From Hyphomicrobiales bacterium (GTDB lineage Bacteria > Pseudomonadota > Alphaproteobacteria > Rhizobiales > Rhizobiaceae): 64,000 nucleotides of DNA. Position 1 is the stretch's first letter; each line of letters starts with the position of its first letter. Positions 27,758 through 35,825 of the stretch are shown here, one piece after another. The DNA is taken from positions 24,892 to 88,891 of the forward strand of contig UCHV01000008.1 in the NCBI GenBank assembly GCA_900472395.1, in the 5' to 3' direction. Under the pieces are notes generated by a model. That model had not been told where the DNA came from and made no database searches. It saw nothing but the letters and a program-made list of their open reading frames with translations. A program made the translations under genes and the position numbers.

Positions 27758-28075
27758 ATGAAAAAGATTGCTTTTGGCATTGCCGCCGCTCTTCTGTCGA
27801 CATCTACTGTCTTCGCCCAGAGCGAGGCGCCGAAGACCTCGCAGACGACCCCTGCGGTATCGACTTCGGGTGAGCAGAATCCGGGTGCCCCTGTTGCTGG
27901 CAAGAACAGCTTCACCGAAGCGCAGGCGAAGTCCCGCATCGAGGAAGCAGGTTACACTGATGTGTCTGGCCTCAAGCTGGACGACCAGGGCATTTGGCGC
28001 GCAATGGGCACCAAGGACGGGAAGAGCGGAAACGTCGCGCTCGACTTCCAGGGCAATATCACGATGGCGCAGTAA
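27758..28075 (+). CDS. Small secreted protein, PepSY-like
   Basis: A 105-residue protein with a Sec signal peptide (MKKIAFGIAAALLSTSTVFA, cleavage after VFA). A low-complexity Ser/Thr/Pro stretch follows, then a compact C-terminal domain containing FTEAQAKSRIEEAGYTDV and GIWRAMGTKDGKSGNVALD. This pattern matches periplasmic PepSY-like proteins of rhizobia; their role is unknown. GGAG precedes the ATG. It follows an EcfG promoter and is probably cotranscribed with the stress protein 43 bp downstream. Confidence 0.78.
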   Translation: MKKIAFGIAAALLSTSTVFAQSEAPKTSQTTPAVSTSGEQNPGAPVAGKNSFTEAQAKSRIEEAGYTDVSGLKLDDQGIWRAMGTKDGKSGNVALDFQGNITMAQ

Positions 28076-28118
28076 GCCTGATCTTCCCCAACACGAACAT
28101 TACAAAGAGGAAACTCCC

Positions 28119-28730
28119 ATGCGCACGATTACAGGTCTCTATGACTCCTACGATGACGCTCGCTCGGCTGTGAAAGCTCTCGAAGATGCGGGCGTGCCGT
28201 CTGACCATATCAGTATTATTTCGAACAAAAACGGCAAGGAAGATATCGAAGGGCAGGGCACCAATGCGGCCGAAGGCGCTGGCGCTGGCGCAGGCATCGG
28301 CGCGGTCGCTGGTGGTGCCGGCGGCCTTTTGACGGGCCTTGGCATGATGGCTATCCCGGGGGTCGGCCCGGTCGTTGCTGCCGGCTGGCTCGCCGCTACA
28401 GCCGCGGGTGCTGTGGCTGGAGCGGTCGCCGGCGGTGCTGTCGGTGGGATGGTCGGCGCAATGATCGAGTCTGGCGTGAAGGAAGAGGACGCTCATGTTT
28501 ATGCGGAGGGCGTTCGTCGAGGCGGTGCAGTGGTTGCCGCGAAGGTCGATGAGGACAAGATCGCTGCCTCTGAAGTTATCCTTCGCAGCTCGCGCTCCGT
28601 CGACCTCACCGCCCGCCGCCAGTCGTACAGCAATGATGGCTGGAACCGTTTCGATGAAGCAGCCGATCCTTACACCGCAGAACAGATCGCAGCCGAGCGT
28701 GGCCGCTACCGCTCGGAGCCGCGCGTCTGA
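28119..28730 (+). CDS. General stress protein with glycine-rich membrane-spanning core
   Basis: A 203-residue protein. The N terminus MRTITGLYDSYDDARSAVKA is of the YflT/general-stress type. Residues about 50-130 are a Gly/Ala-rich hydrophobic stretch (GAGAGIGAVAGGAGG and similar) able to insert in a membrane as glycine zippers. The tail is polar. AAAGAGGAAA precedes the ATG. The family is associated with general stress; the biochemical role is unknown. It shares the EcfG promoter at 27689 and ends at a strong terminator. Confidence 0.82.
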   Translation: MRTITGLYDSYDDARSAVKALEDAGVPSDHISIISNKNGKEDIEGQGTNAAEGAGAGAGIGAVAGGAGGLLTGLGMMAIPGVGPVVAAGWLAATAAGAVAGAVAGGAVGGMVGAMIESGVKEEDAHVYAEGVRRGGAVVAAKVDEDKIAASEVILRSSRSVDLTARRQSYSNDGWNRFDEAADPYTAEQIAAERGRYRSEPRV

Positions 28731-28754
28731 TACAAACTGAAATTGCCAAGCTGG

Positions 28755-28781
28755 AAGGCCACTCTCAAGAGTGGCCTTTTT
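28755..28781 (+). terminator. Rho-independent terminator of the stress operon
   Basis: AAGGCCACTC (28755-28764) and GAGTGGCCTT (28769-28778) form a perfect 10-bp stem with a TCAA loop, followed by a T run. Confidence 0.9.
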
Positions 28782-28833
28782 GCATCGGGGGGCCGAAAGA
28801 TCGAACAGAGTAAGGGTCTGTTCCTCCTGAAGA

Positions 28834-28858
28834 GGAACGATGTGAAGCCAGTCGTGTT
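28834..28858 (+). promoter_or_regulatory. EcfG-type promoter inside an inverted repeat
   Basis: GGAAC (28834-28838), 17 bp spacer, GTT (28856-28858), 39 bp before the gene at 28897. The -35 box is the right arm of GTTCCTC-CTGAA-GAGGAAC (28820-28838), so a second factor could bind over it. Confidence 0.6.
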
Positions 28859-28896
28859 TGCTCGTCAGTGAGAACCGCAACGAAAGGAAGCGTGAG

Positions 28897-29097
28897 ATGA
28901 AGAATGTTATCGTGGAAGTCTCGGTCAACAGTGCGGCAGGAGATCGCATTCCAGTCGGTCTCATGAATGCCGAGCAGGCCCTGTCGCTGCCAGAAGAGAT
29001 TGATATCGAGGTCTCCCATCCTGAAAGACAGTCAGGCGATCCGGAGATTTTCATGGATAGGTCCGCGCTCCGAGATCACGTCGCGATAACATCTTGA
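28897..29097 (+). CDS. Small hypothetical protein
   Basis: A 66-residue acidic protein, MKNVIVEVSVNSAAGDRIPV onward, with no signal peptide or membrane segment. I do not recognise a family. AAAGGAAGC precedes the ATG and an EcfG promoter lies just upstream, which supports expression under stress. Confidence 0.6.
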   Translation: MKNVIVEVSVNSAAGDRIPVGLMNAEQALSLPEEIDIEVSHPERQSGDPEIFMDRSALRDHVAITS

Positions 29098-29139
29098 ACC
29101 ATTATGTTCTGGAAACGCGCCTCCAGAAGGCCTTTCATC

Positions 29140-29164
29140 GGAACCGAACATGAGACGGTGCGTT
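29140..29164 (+). promoter_or_regulatory. EcfG-type promoter without an annotated long gene
   Basis: GGAAC (29140-29144), 16 bases, then CGTT (29161-29164): a full consensus match. Only a 36-codon frame (29196-29306) follows on this strand before the convergent MOSC gene. Confidence 0.55.
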
Positions 29165-29195
29165 GATCATAGAGGCCGTGGCGTGCCAATCGGGC

Positions 29196-29306
29196 ATGAC
29201 GGAGATGGTGAACGCAGCGGTTTTCCCGATTTCTCGCTGCGGGCAACGAATGGCCAGGCGAGCACCTTTACCCGTCCGCAACGGCCTCAATCTTTTGAGG
29301 GTCTGA
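29196..29306 (+). CDS. Possible 36-residue small protein
   Basis: ATG at 29196 opens a 36-codon frame beginning MTEMVNAAVFPISRCGQRMA, about 25 bp after the expected start of the EcfG transcript. There is no clear ribosome-binding site before the first ATG; GGAG precedes the second (29205). The product may be a short stress protein, or the transcript may be a non-coding or antisense RNA to the 3' end of the MOSC gene. Confidence 0.3.
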   Translation: MTEMVNAAVFPISRCGQRMARRAPLPVRNGLNLLRV

Positions 29307-29366
29307 TATGCTATGCGCACTGAAACGAACGGTTGTTGCGCTTGGACAAGAGCGGCTCGGATAATT

Positions 29367-30143
29367 TCAGGACCTGGCTGCTTGATCGTTGCGTGTGGGC
29401 GATGCCGGCGGCGAGCAGCGTGAAAACGCCGTGCCAACTCTAACCTTGCCCGGTTTCAAGATGTCACAATAGACTCCGAAAGATCGGCTGGCGTGCCGCA
29501 CGATAGACCGTAGAATTTCAGCTTTTTCATCCAATCCCGGCTGCGCGATTAGCGTCATTCCGCAGCGTTTCGCCTGTTCGCTCACCTTGCACAGCAAGCC
29601 CCCGAAGGATAACGTTTCATCGATCCAGCCCATCTCTGCAAAATCTGCCTCGGTCTTGCCCTCCACAAGGATGTTGGGGCGAAATCGTCGCCGATCAATC
29701 TTTGCGTCGGGTACCAAGGTTTTCAATTTTTTCATGGAAGCGGCAGTCACAAGATGAATCGGAGCAACGTTGTAGCGATTTTCTATCTGTGGAAGCGCCG
29801 CTGATTGTCCGTCGAGATCCTTATATCGACCCACGGCAACATCGAAACCGAAGTGGTCGCTCAGCATCGGCAGGATCAGCGGATCCGCGACATGGAGCCA
29901 TGCTCCATCGGGAAAACCAATTCGTGCGCCGGTGGCCTCACGGGCACTACTGAGAAAAAGCGCCGGACGCCATCTCGCTTCCTTTTCCGGTGCCGCGACC
30001 TTGCCAGAGGCAGGGTCAAAAAGAGCGAACTGGCGATCTCCCTCCACGCCTGTATCACCGACAAATACGTCCATGCACATTTCGCCGCCCAGCGAGCTGA
30101 CAGGGTATCGCCATATTTCCTTGACGGTTCCGGTTGTTTCCAT
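29367..30143 (-). CDS. MOSC-domain protein
   Basis: A 258-residue protein starting METTGTVKEIWRYPVSSLGG, the N-terminal beta-barrel typical of MOSC proteins. The conserved cysteine in EQAKRCGMTLI is the likely molybdenum-cofactor or sulfur-carrying residue. The family includes Moco sulfurases and YcbX-type N-hydroxylated base reductases. It lies 42 bp after the flavoprotein gene, so the two probably form one EcfG-controlled operon. An electron-transfer partnership with that flavoprotein is possible but only inferred. Confidence 0.83.
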   Translation of the reverse strand: METTGTVKEIWRYPVSSLGGEMCMDVFVGDTGVEGDRQFALFDPASGKVAAPEKEARWRPALFLSSAREATGARIGFPDGAWLHVADPLILPMLSDHFGFDVAVGRYKDLDGQSAALPQIENRYNVAPIHLVTAASMKKLKTLVPDAKIDRRRFRPNILVEGKTEADFAEMGWIDETLSFGGLLCKVSEQAKRCGMTLIAQPGLDEKAEILRSIVRHASRSFGVYCDILKPGKVRVGTAFSRCSPPASPTRNDQAARS

Positions 30144-30185
30144 GATTTGCTAATGCGAGGGCGCTGTGTTTGTTCCGGTGCGCTG

Positions 30186-31868
30186 TCAGGCGAACATCAA
30201 CGCAGGCGATTTCATGCCGACTATATCTTTCAGGATAGCGTTTGCTGCGGTTTCGCCCAGCTCTGCGGCGCTCGTGATTCCTTGGACGAAAGGGTGCTTG
30301 TGCAGGAGGAAAGGGATCGCGACACAGTAAAGCCGGTTGGTTAGGGGCGCAGTTTTGAGGGGCCGGTAATTCTCGTCGACATCGATCCCTCCTGTTCGCC
30401 TCGTTGTCACAGAGTCTTCCCCGCGGACGAGATCTATAGGCTCTGATGTCGAGGCCTTTCTGACGCCGCGTTGTTGTAGCAGCGTGGGAAAGGGAAGATC
30501 GTGCGCGGAAAGTGCACTTTGACCTGTCGCATCGATAAAGCTGTCAAAGATCTCTACTCGGCTGCCGATTAGGACTCTTGCGCCCCGGGCAAGGCCGTCT
30601 GTTTCAATTTCATACCTCTCGTCCAACCGAATAATTTCTAGCCGGCCGGCATTTCGAAGTGCCAACAGCCGTTTGATCGAGAGGTGTGGCACCGTCGCGT
30701 ATTCATCTACAAATATGCTCTTGAACGATCGATTGAAACGCTGCAGGTCAACTGTATCTAGATGGGGGATCGCCCGTGCAATGATTTCATGGGTAATCAA
30801 AATCGCATATCGCCATGGGACAGTGAACTGCCGTTCTATATTGTGCTCTACTTCGGCGAGATTGGCGGCTGCCCAGACGAAGGGATCGACACCGATGCGG
30901 CGCCCGTAGTAGGCATCCGCAAAAGTGTCAACGGTCAGGAGGCTCAAGCCGATTTCGGCGGCGTAGTCCGGATCGGCAGCGGCAACTTCCTTGCGGAAGA
31001 GATCAAAGACCCTGTCCAGCAAGCGAGTTGACCCGGATGCAATTTCCGCATCGACTGCCTGTGGCGTGCAGACCAGGGGTGTAAGGTAGGGAAGCGGGCA
31101 ATAGAAATCCGCCTCTGGCAGCAACCCCTTTCGCGACATCATGGCAGCGGAAAAGTTATCACTGCCGTCTGTGGGCTCGAATTGCAGATTACCCGAGCTA
31201 TCAAAGACAAAGGATCCGCGCGATGTCGCAACTGTTAATAAAGCGTCGATCCCGCTAAGTGACGTCCCCAAAACGCCTAGCCTTCCTCGCCCGGCCGAAT
31301 TGAGCGCTGCGGCTGGCCACGGGGACGAAAAATAACCGGGTCGGACCTCGGTTTGCGCTGGCCAACTGTGCCCTGTTGCCATCACGACATGGTCGTACAC
31401 AGCATCGAACTCCCCAATAGGGCAACTGACCCTGATCCTGATATCGTCTGTACCGAGTGCGATGTCTTCGACCCGATGGCCGGTATGCACTTCGATGGTA
31501 TGACGACGATCCCGGCCCGCTTCCACGATAGCTGCGAACTGATCGTGGAAATAGTCGCCAAGGACCAGCCGGGGGTAGAACTCCCGTTCATTAATGTTCG
31601 AACGCACAATGGAAAACAGGTCGAGGTAATCGTCGCTCTGGTTTCCCAGCCAGTCAACCAGCGTTTCGTTGAGCATCGGGATCTCGATGCTGGGTATGTT
31701 GGAGAGCATCACGGGATCGTTCGCCCCCGGCAGGTATGGAGTGCCTTTTCCTGCATTCAGCTCGGCTTCATAAAGGTTGATGGTCAACGGGATGGGGGAG
31801 TCGACAAGGTTTTTGAGAGTGAAGATGCCGGTCGGACCTGTACCGATGATGCAAATTCTGCGGCTCAT
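30186..31868 (-). CDS. FAD/NAD(P)-binding protein
   Basis: A 560-residue protein whose N terminus RRICIIGTGPTGIFTLKNL is a dinucleotide-binding fold of the NAD_binding_9 (FAD-NAD(P)-binding) group. VVMATGHSWP is the second conserved strand. C-terminal segments such as IDATGQSAL and YCVAIPFLLHKHPFVQGI also fit this family. The substrate is unknown. An EcfG promoter with perfect consensus lies 42 bp upstream, back to back with the one driving the NUDIX gene. Confidence 0.8.
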   Translation of the reverse strand: MSRRICIIGTGPTGIFTLKNLVDSPIPLTINLYEAELNAGKGTPYLPGANDPVMLSNIPSIEIPMLNETLVDWLGNQSDDYLDLFSIVRSNINEREFYPRLVLGDYFHDQFAAIVEAGRDRRHTIEVHTGHRVEDIALGTDDIRIRVSCPIGEFDAVYDHVVMATGHSWPAQTEVRPGYFSSPWPAAALNSAGRGRLGVLGTSLSGIDALLTVATSRGSFVFDSSGNLQFEPTDGSDNFSAAMMSRKGLLPEADFYCPLPYLTPLVCTPQAVDAEIASGSTRLLDRVFDLFRKEVAAADPDYAAEIGLSLLTVDTFADAYYGRRIGVDPFVWAAANLAEVEHNIERQFTVPWRYAILITHEIIARAIPHLDTVDLQRFNRSFKSIFVDEYATVPHLSIKRLLALRNAGRLEIIRLDERYEIETDGLARGARVLIGSRVEIFDSFIDATGQSALSAHDLPFPTLLQQRGVRKASTSEPIDLVRGEDSVTTRRTGGIDVDENYRPLKTAPLTNRLYCVAIPFLLHKHPFVQGITSAAELGETAANAILKDIVGMKSPALMFA

Positions 31869-31909
31869 ACTCGATCACTCCAGCGCCGCCCGTTGCGACA
31901 TCCTGGTAT

Positions 31910-31934
31910 AACGGCGACTTGCAATCACTGTTCC
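31910..31934 (-). promoter_or_regulatory. EcfG-type promoter for the flavoprotein-MOSC operon
   Basis: On the minus strand GGAAC (31934-31930), 16 bases, then CGTT ending at 31910. Exact consensus; the predicted start leaves about 34 bp of leader before the ATG at 31868. Confidence 0.75.
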
Positions 31935-32007
31935 AATGAACTTGGGGTTAGTACGTTGTCAGACAGACAGCGGGCTGTCCTTTTGTGCATCATCTCTGGG
32001 AAAGTTG

Positions 32008-32032
32008 GGAACTGGATCAACCATGCCTTGTT
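32008..32032 (+). promoter_or_regulatory. EcfG-type promoter for the NUDIX gene
   Basis: GGAAC (32008-32012), 17 bp spacer, GTT (32030-32032), 38 bp before the NUDIX ATG. It is divergent to the promoter at 31910-31934. Confidence 0.6.
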
Positions 32033-32070
32033 GTTTTGGGGGCAGCGATAACCCCATTTCAGGAACGGCT

Positions 32071-32499
32071 ATGTCACGACTCGTTTGCGCGATTTTTATA
32101 GACGGCGACAGGATACTCCTGGTCAGGCGTGCCTCTCACCGGAAATGGTCGCCGGACAAATGGGACTTGGTTGGGGGGCACGCGGAAAAGGGCGAAGAGC
32201 TTGATGTCGCGCTTGTCCGCGAATGCCAAGAGGAGGTTGGATTGACGCCGCTTGCTTTGAGTCAGATCGGCACTTTGTATGAAGCTGCCGACAAGAAGCA
32301 TGGTTCACCATTCCACATCTATTCCGTCAGACTATGGACGGGGGGGCGCGCTCAACTCCTTGGCGACGAGCACTCGGAACTTGGCTGGTTCTCCGCCGAA
32401 CAGGTCGAGACTCTCGAACTGGCGATGTCCGGATATCGTGAGATGCTGCTCAAAAGTCTGGTTCCCGACGAAAGGCCCATGCTGTCAAGTCTCGGATGA
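32071..32499 (+). CDS. NUDIX hydrolase
   Basis: A 142-residue protein with a complete Nudix box from Gly36 to Leu58 (GHAEKGE, seven residues, RECQEEVGL). These enzymes hydrolyse nucleoside diphosphate derivatives, including oxidised nucleotides. MSRLVCAIFIDGDRILLVRR is typical of MutT-like members. The start at 32071 has a modest CAGGAAC upstream. Position behind an EcfG promoter suits a role in clearing damaged nucleotides under stress, but the substrate is not readable. Confidence 0.88.
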   Translation: MSRLVCAIFIDGDRILLVRRASHRKWSPDKWDLVGGHAEKGEELDVALVRECQEEVGLTPLALSQIGTLYEAADKKHGSPFHIYSVRLWTGGRAQLLGDEHSELGWFSAEQVETLELAMSGYREMLLKSLVPDERPMLSSLG

Positions 32500-32526
32500 A
32501 ACGTCACCCATCTAGTGCTTCTTCCC

Positions 32527-32823
32527 ATGGCAACGATGACCTCATTTCGGGCCGCAGAAAACTCAAAACGGCCGCTAGAAAGTTCGCGCCTTTCGGGCGA
32601 CACCGGCGAAGGCATGGTGGGTATTCCCGAGGCCGCTTTTATCCGAACCCTCAAAGGGATCATGTCCTCGGCGGAATACTGGAATAGCTCGGGGATTTTC
32701 GTGAGCTATGTCAGGATCGCGGATGCGGCAGTCATAAGTCATTGTCTTGACGCGGACCGCAATTCAAAGGTGACGATTCAGGCCGTCGTATCGGCGAACG
32801 GCCTGCTGGGTGCAGTTCAGTGA
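32527..32823 (+). CDS. Small hypothetical protein
   Basis: A 98-residue frame from the ATG at 32527, with a coherent tail (GIFVSYVRIADAAVISHCL, then a region rich in Val and Ala). I recognise no domain. There is no strong ribosome-binding site, and the gene lies between the NUDIX gene and the convergent kinase operon. Confidence 0.4.
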   Translation: MATMTSFRAAENSKRPLESSRLSGDTGEGMVGIPEAAFIRTLKGIMSSAEYWNSSGIFVSYVRIADAAVISHCLDADRNSKVTIQAVVSANGLLGAVQ

Positions 32824-32870
32824 AGCTTTGGCGAAGAGTTATCGGCTGCAGATGGAAAAGACGAAACAGC

Positions 32871-34412
32871 CTAAAGCCCGGCAAACAACTTCTGCAGTTG
32901 CTCCAAAGGGACTGGCTTTGTCAGATGGAAATCGAATCCAGCCTCTGTCGCCAGCTCTTTGTCTCGATCCTGACCCCAGCCTGTCTGCGCGATGATCGGC
33001 GTTTGTTCGAACTCGGGTTCGCTGCGAAACGCTTTGCAGACCTGGTAACCATTCATTCCAGGTAGGCCGATGTCGAGCAGGATGACATCGGGATGGTAAA
33101 GCCGTGCGGCATCAAGAGCCTGACGACCATCATGGACCGCTTCGAATTCGTGACCAATGTCTTCCAGCATCATGCCTAGCGTGTCGGCGATGATCGGATT
33201 GTCATCGACCACAAGCACCTTAAGCGGACGAAAGGGTGCCGTCTCCTGATTTTGCTGTGTGGCCTCACGCAGCTGTTCGGGCGCCGCCGTTGCGGGAAGC
33301 CTGATCGTAAACCGGCTCCCCTTGTCGGGCCCGGGGCTGTAGGCGTCGACGGAACCGCCATGCATTTCGACGAGCTGCCTAACCAGCGCAAGACCGATAC
33401 CCAGGCCGCCCTGGGATCGCTCTAAATGATCGTCGATTTGCGTAAACAGCTGAAAGACCTTTGATTGCATATCTGACGGAATGCCGACGCCGTTGTCCGT
33501 CACCCCAATAGCCACCTTCTGTCCGTCATGGGTCACATGGAGATCAATCAGCCCACCTTCGGGTGTGTATTTAGCGGCATTGTTCAAGAGGTTTGAGATC
33601 GCTTGCGACAATCGTACCTGATCACCGTCCACCCACAGGAGATCGGTTGGCATCTCGATTGTCAACTTGTGACCGGCACCATCAATCAGGGGTCGGCTGG
33701 ATTCCACAGCCGTCCTAATGACTTCATCAATGCGCACCGTGTTTTTCCGAAGTTCGATCTTACCCTGGCTGACACGCGATACATCGAGAAGATCATCGAT
33801 TAGTCTGACCAGATGGACAAGCTGCCGATCCATCATGTCGCGGATCTCGGCGGCATTTCCGCCATCGGGATTGCGTTGCAGAATGTCGAGTCCATTCCGC
33901 AGCGGCGCCAGCGGGTTGCGCAACTCGTGCGCCAGAGTGGCTAGAAATTCGTCCTTGCGTCGATCGGCCTCCTTCAGCGCTTCGGCCCGTTGCTGCAACT
34001 CGTCACGCTGTGCCGCGATCTGCTGGCGCTGACGATATAGCTCGAAAAAAACCTCCGCTTTGCTGCGCAGCACATCCGGCTCTATCGGCTTTTGAATGAA
34101 ATCGACGGCGCCCGCCTCGTAGCCTTTAAACCGCCACCGACTATCGGAGGTATTCCCTGCAGTTACGAAAATGATCGGCACGCGACGCGTGCGTTCATTT
34201 CCACGCATCAATTCTGCCAGTTCAAAACCATTCAGCCCGGGCATCTGAACGTCGATCAGGGCAAGCGCGACGTCATGCTCCAGGAGAAGTTCCAAGGCTT
34301 GGTCGCCGGAGCGAGCCTTGAGCAAGTTGAGACCCTCACGACGAAGCAGGGCTTCGAGAGAGATCAGGTTCTCGTCGAGATCGTCCACCAAAAGAAACGA
34401 AACCTGGCCCAT
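32871..34412 (-). CDS. Hybrid histidine kinase, REC-HisKA-HATPase-REC
   Basis: A 513-residue soluble kinase. Its parts are an N-terminal receiver (phospho-acceptor Asp54 in LIDVQMPG), a short coiled coil (about 125-155), HisKA with His162 in AHELRNPLAP, an HATPase domain (NLLNNAAKYTP, DNGVGIP, GGLGIGLAL) and a C-terminal receiver (Asp in LLDIGLPG, near 445). No membrane segment is visible, so it is cytoplasmic and probably takes input through its own N-terminal receiver. It is the last of four tightly packed genes; one base separates it from cheB. Confidence 0.92.
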   Translation of the reverse strand: MGQVSFLLVDDLDENLISLEALLRREGLNLLKARSGDQALELLLEHDVALALIDVQMPGLNGFELAELMRGNERTRRVPIIFVTAGNTSDSRWRFKGYEAGAVDFIQKPIEPDVLRSKAEVFFELYRQRQQIAAQRDELQQRAEALKEADRRKDEFLATLAHELRNPLAPLRNGLDILQRNPDGGNAAEIRDMMDRQLVHLVRLIDDLLDVSRVSQGKIELRKNTVRIDEVIRTAVESSRPLIDGAGHKLTIEMPTDLLWVDGDQVRLSQAISNLLNNAAKYTPEGGLIDLHVTHDGQKVAIGVTDNGVGIPSDMQSKVFQLFTQIDDHLERSQGGLGIGLALVRQLVEMHGGSVDAYSPGPDKGSRFTIRLPATAAPEQLREATQQNQETAPFRPLKVLVVDDNPIIADTLGMMLEDIGHEFEAVHDGRQALDAARLYHPDVILLDIGLPGMNGYQVCKAFRSEPEFEQTPIIAQTGWGQDRDKELATEAGFDFHLTKPVPLEQLQKLFAGL

Positions 34413-34413
34413 A

Positions 34414-34983
34414 TCAGCCGATCCTCTTCAAATATTCCGATATGCCGTCAAGCGACAGGACTGTCGCGTCAGGGCACAAAGCCAAGCCCGCTTCGGGCAT
34501 TGCAGTAGCAAATGCCGTCTGTGGATTCTGGATGATGACATGGCCGCCAGCCTTCGCGATTGCAAAAGCACCTCTGGCTCCATCTTGATTTGCGCCCGTC
34601 AAAAGCACGGCGACGACCGCAGCTCCATAGACATCGGCAGCGCTTTCAAACAGCACATCGATGGATGGTCTGGAGAATAAAACCGGCTCCTCGTTGGTCA
34701 GGCCCAGGGTTCCTTGGTCCTCGACGAGAAGATGGTAATCCGGTGGCGCGAAGTACGCCGTCGCCGGCCGGATCGGCTCCTTGTCTTCGACCTCGATGAC
34801 CTCGATGCTGGATTTGGCGCGAAACAGCTCTGCCAGCACACTGCGCTTGTCGGGCGGGATATGCACGACGACCATGATGGGGAGACGAAAATCGCGGGAC
34901 AACGTCGGCAGGATGCTCGTCAGAGCTTCCAGCGCGCCGGCAGACGCTCCAATCACCACCGCTTTCGGATCGGTTGATATCAT
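34414..34983 (-). CDS. cheB: CheB-type methylesterase domain protein, no receiver
   Basis: A 189-residue stand-alone CheB catalytic domain. The triad is visible: Ser14 (IGASAGALEAL), His41 (VVVHIPP) and Asp134 (GANQDGARG). Classical CheB has an N-terminal receiver; this one does not, so its control must come from a partner. No chemoreceptor, cheA or cheW is nearby. It overlaps cheR by 4 bp within a kinase operon, so it probably acts on a non-chemotaxis target or on receptors encoded elsewhere. Confidence 0.9.
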   Translation of the reverse strand: MISTDPKAVVIGASAGALEALTSILPTLSRDFRLPIMVVVHIPPDKRSVLAELFRAKSSIEVIEVEDKEPIRPATAYFAPPDYHLLVEDQGTLGLTNEEPVLFSRPSIDVLFESAADVYGAAVVAVLLTGANQDGARGAFAIAKAGGHVIIQNPQTAFATAMPEAGLALCPDATVLSLDGISEYLKRIG

Positions 34984-35825
34984 TTGCCGATCCTCTGATA
35001 TATCTTTTCTTGCCTGACAAATTCGCGGAAGTCATCCGCATGCGCAGAAAACCGCAGGCTTTCCTTCGCGCCAATGCCAAGAAATCCCTTGCGGGCAAGT
35101 GAATCCCGAAACAGACCGACCGCACGATCCTGCAACGCCTTATCGAAGTAGATCATGACATTACGGCATGAGATCAGATTCATTTCACCAAAGACGGCGT
35201 CTGTCACAAGACTATGATCGGAAAACACAACGCGGTCGCGCAATGTTCGGTCAAACGATACCCGCCCATAACCGGCGCTGTAGTAGTCGGACAGGGATGA
35301 TTTGCCCCCGGATTTTCGGTGGTTTTCGGTAAACAGCTGGATTCGGTCGAGATCGTAGACACCGGCTTCGGCGATCTGCAATGCTTCCTGATTGATATCG
35401 GTGGCGTAGAAGATCGTTCGGTCTTCCAACCCTTCCTCGCGAAACAGGATGACCAGTGAATAGAGTTCCTCGCCTCCGCTGCAGCCGGCAATCCAGATCT
35501 TAAGGGATGGATAAGTTTTCAGATGCGGCACGACGATCTCGCGGATAGCCCGGAAATAGCCCGGATCCCGGAACATTTCGCTGACCTGGACAGTCAGATA
35601 GCCGAGCAGTCGGGGCAACATCGTTTCGTCATGCAGGGAGCGTTCCTGCATCGCCGAGATCGTTGCAAAGCCCAGTTGTTCGCGCGCCTGTCGCAAACGG
35701 CGTTTGATCGATCCTGTGGCATAATTCCGGAAGTCGTAATGGTAGCGCAGGTAAAGCGCTTCCAGCAGCAACCGGATTTCGATATCTTCGACCTTCTCGA
35801 ACGTTTCGATCACCGGGGCATCCAT
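34980..35825 (-). CDS. cheR: CheR-type protein glutamate methyltransferase
   Basis: A 281-residue CheR. It has an N-terminal helical domain with YDFRNYATGSIKRRL, MFRDPGYFRAI, the SAM-binding WIAGCSGGEELYSL (the usual AxxTGEE region modified to CSGGEE), FYATDINQEAL and CRNVMIYFD. There are no TPR repeats or pentapeptide-binding extensions. It overlaps the upstream kinase stop by 16 bp and the cheB start by 4 bp, so translation of the three is coupled. The role is signalling, with an unknown substrate. Confidence 0.92.
   Translation of the reverse strand: MDAPVIETFEKVEDIEIRLLLEALYLRYHYDFRNYATGSIKRRLRQAREQLGFATISAMQERSLHDETMLPRLLGYLTVQVSEMFRDPGYFRAIREIVVPHLKTYPSLKIWIAGCSGGEELYSLVILFREEGLEDRTIFYATDINQEALQIAEAGVYDLDRIQLFTENHRKSGGKSSLSDYYSAGYGRVSFDRTLRDRVVFSDHSLVTDAVFGEMNLISCRNVMIYFDKALQDRAVGLFRDSLARKGFLGIGAKESLRFSAHADDFREFVRQEKIYQRIGK

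Noticed and set aside
29135..29437. 100-codon minus-strand frame overlapping the 3' end of the MOSC gene
   Set aside because: No ribosome-binding site, basic low-quality composition, and it overlaps an established gene.
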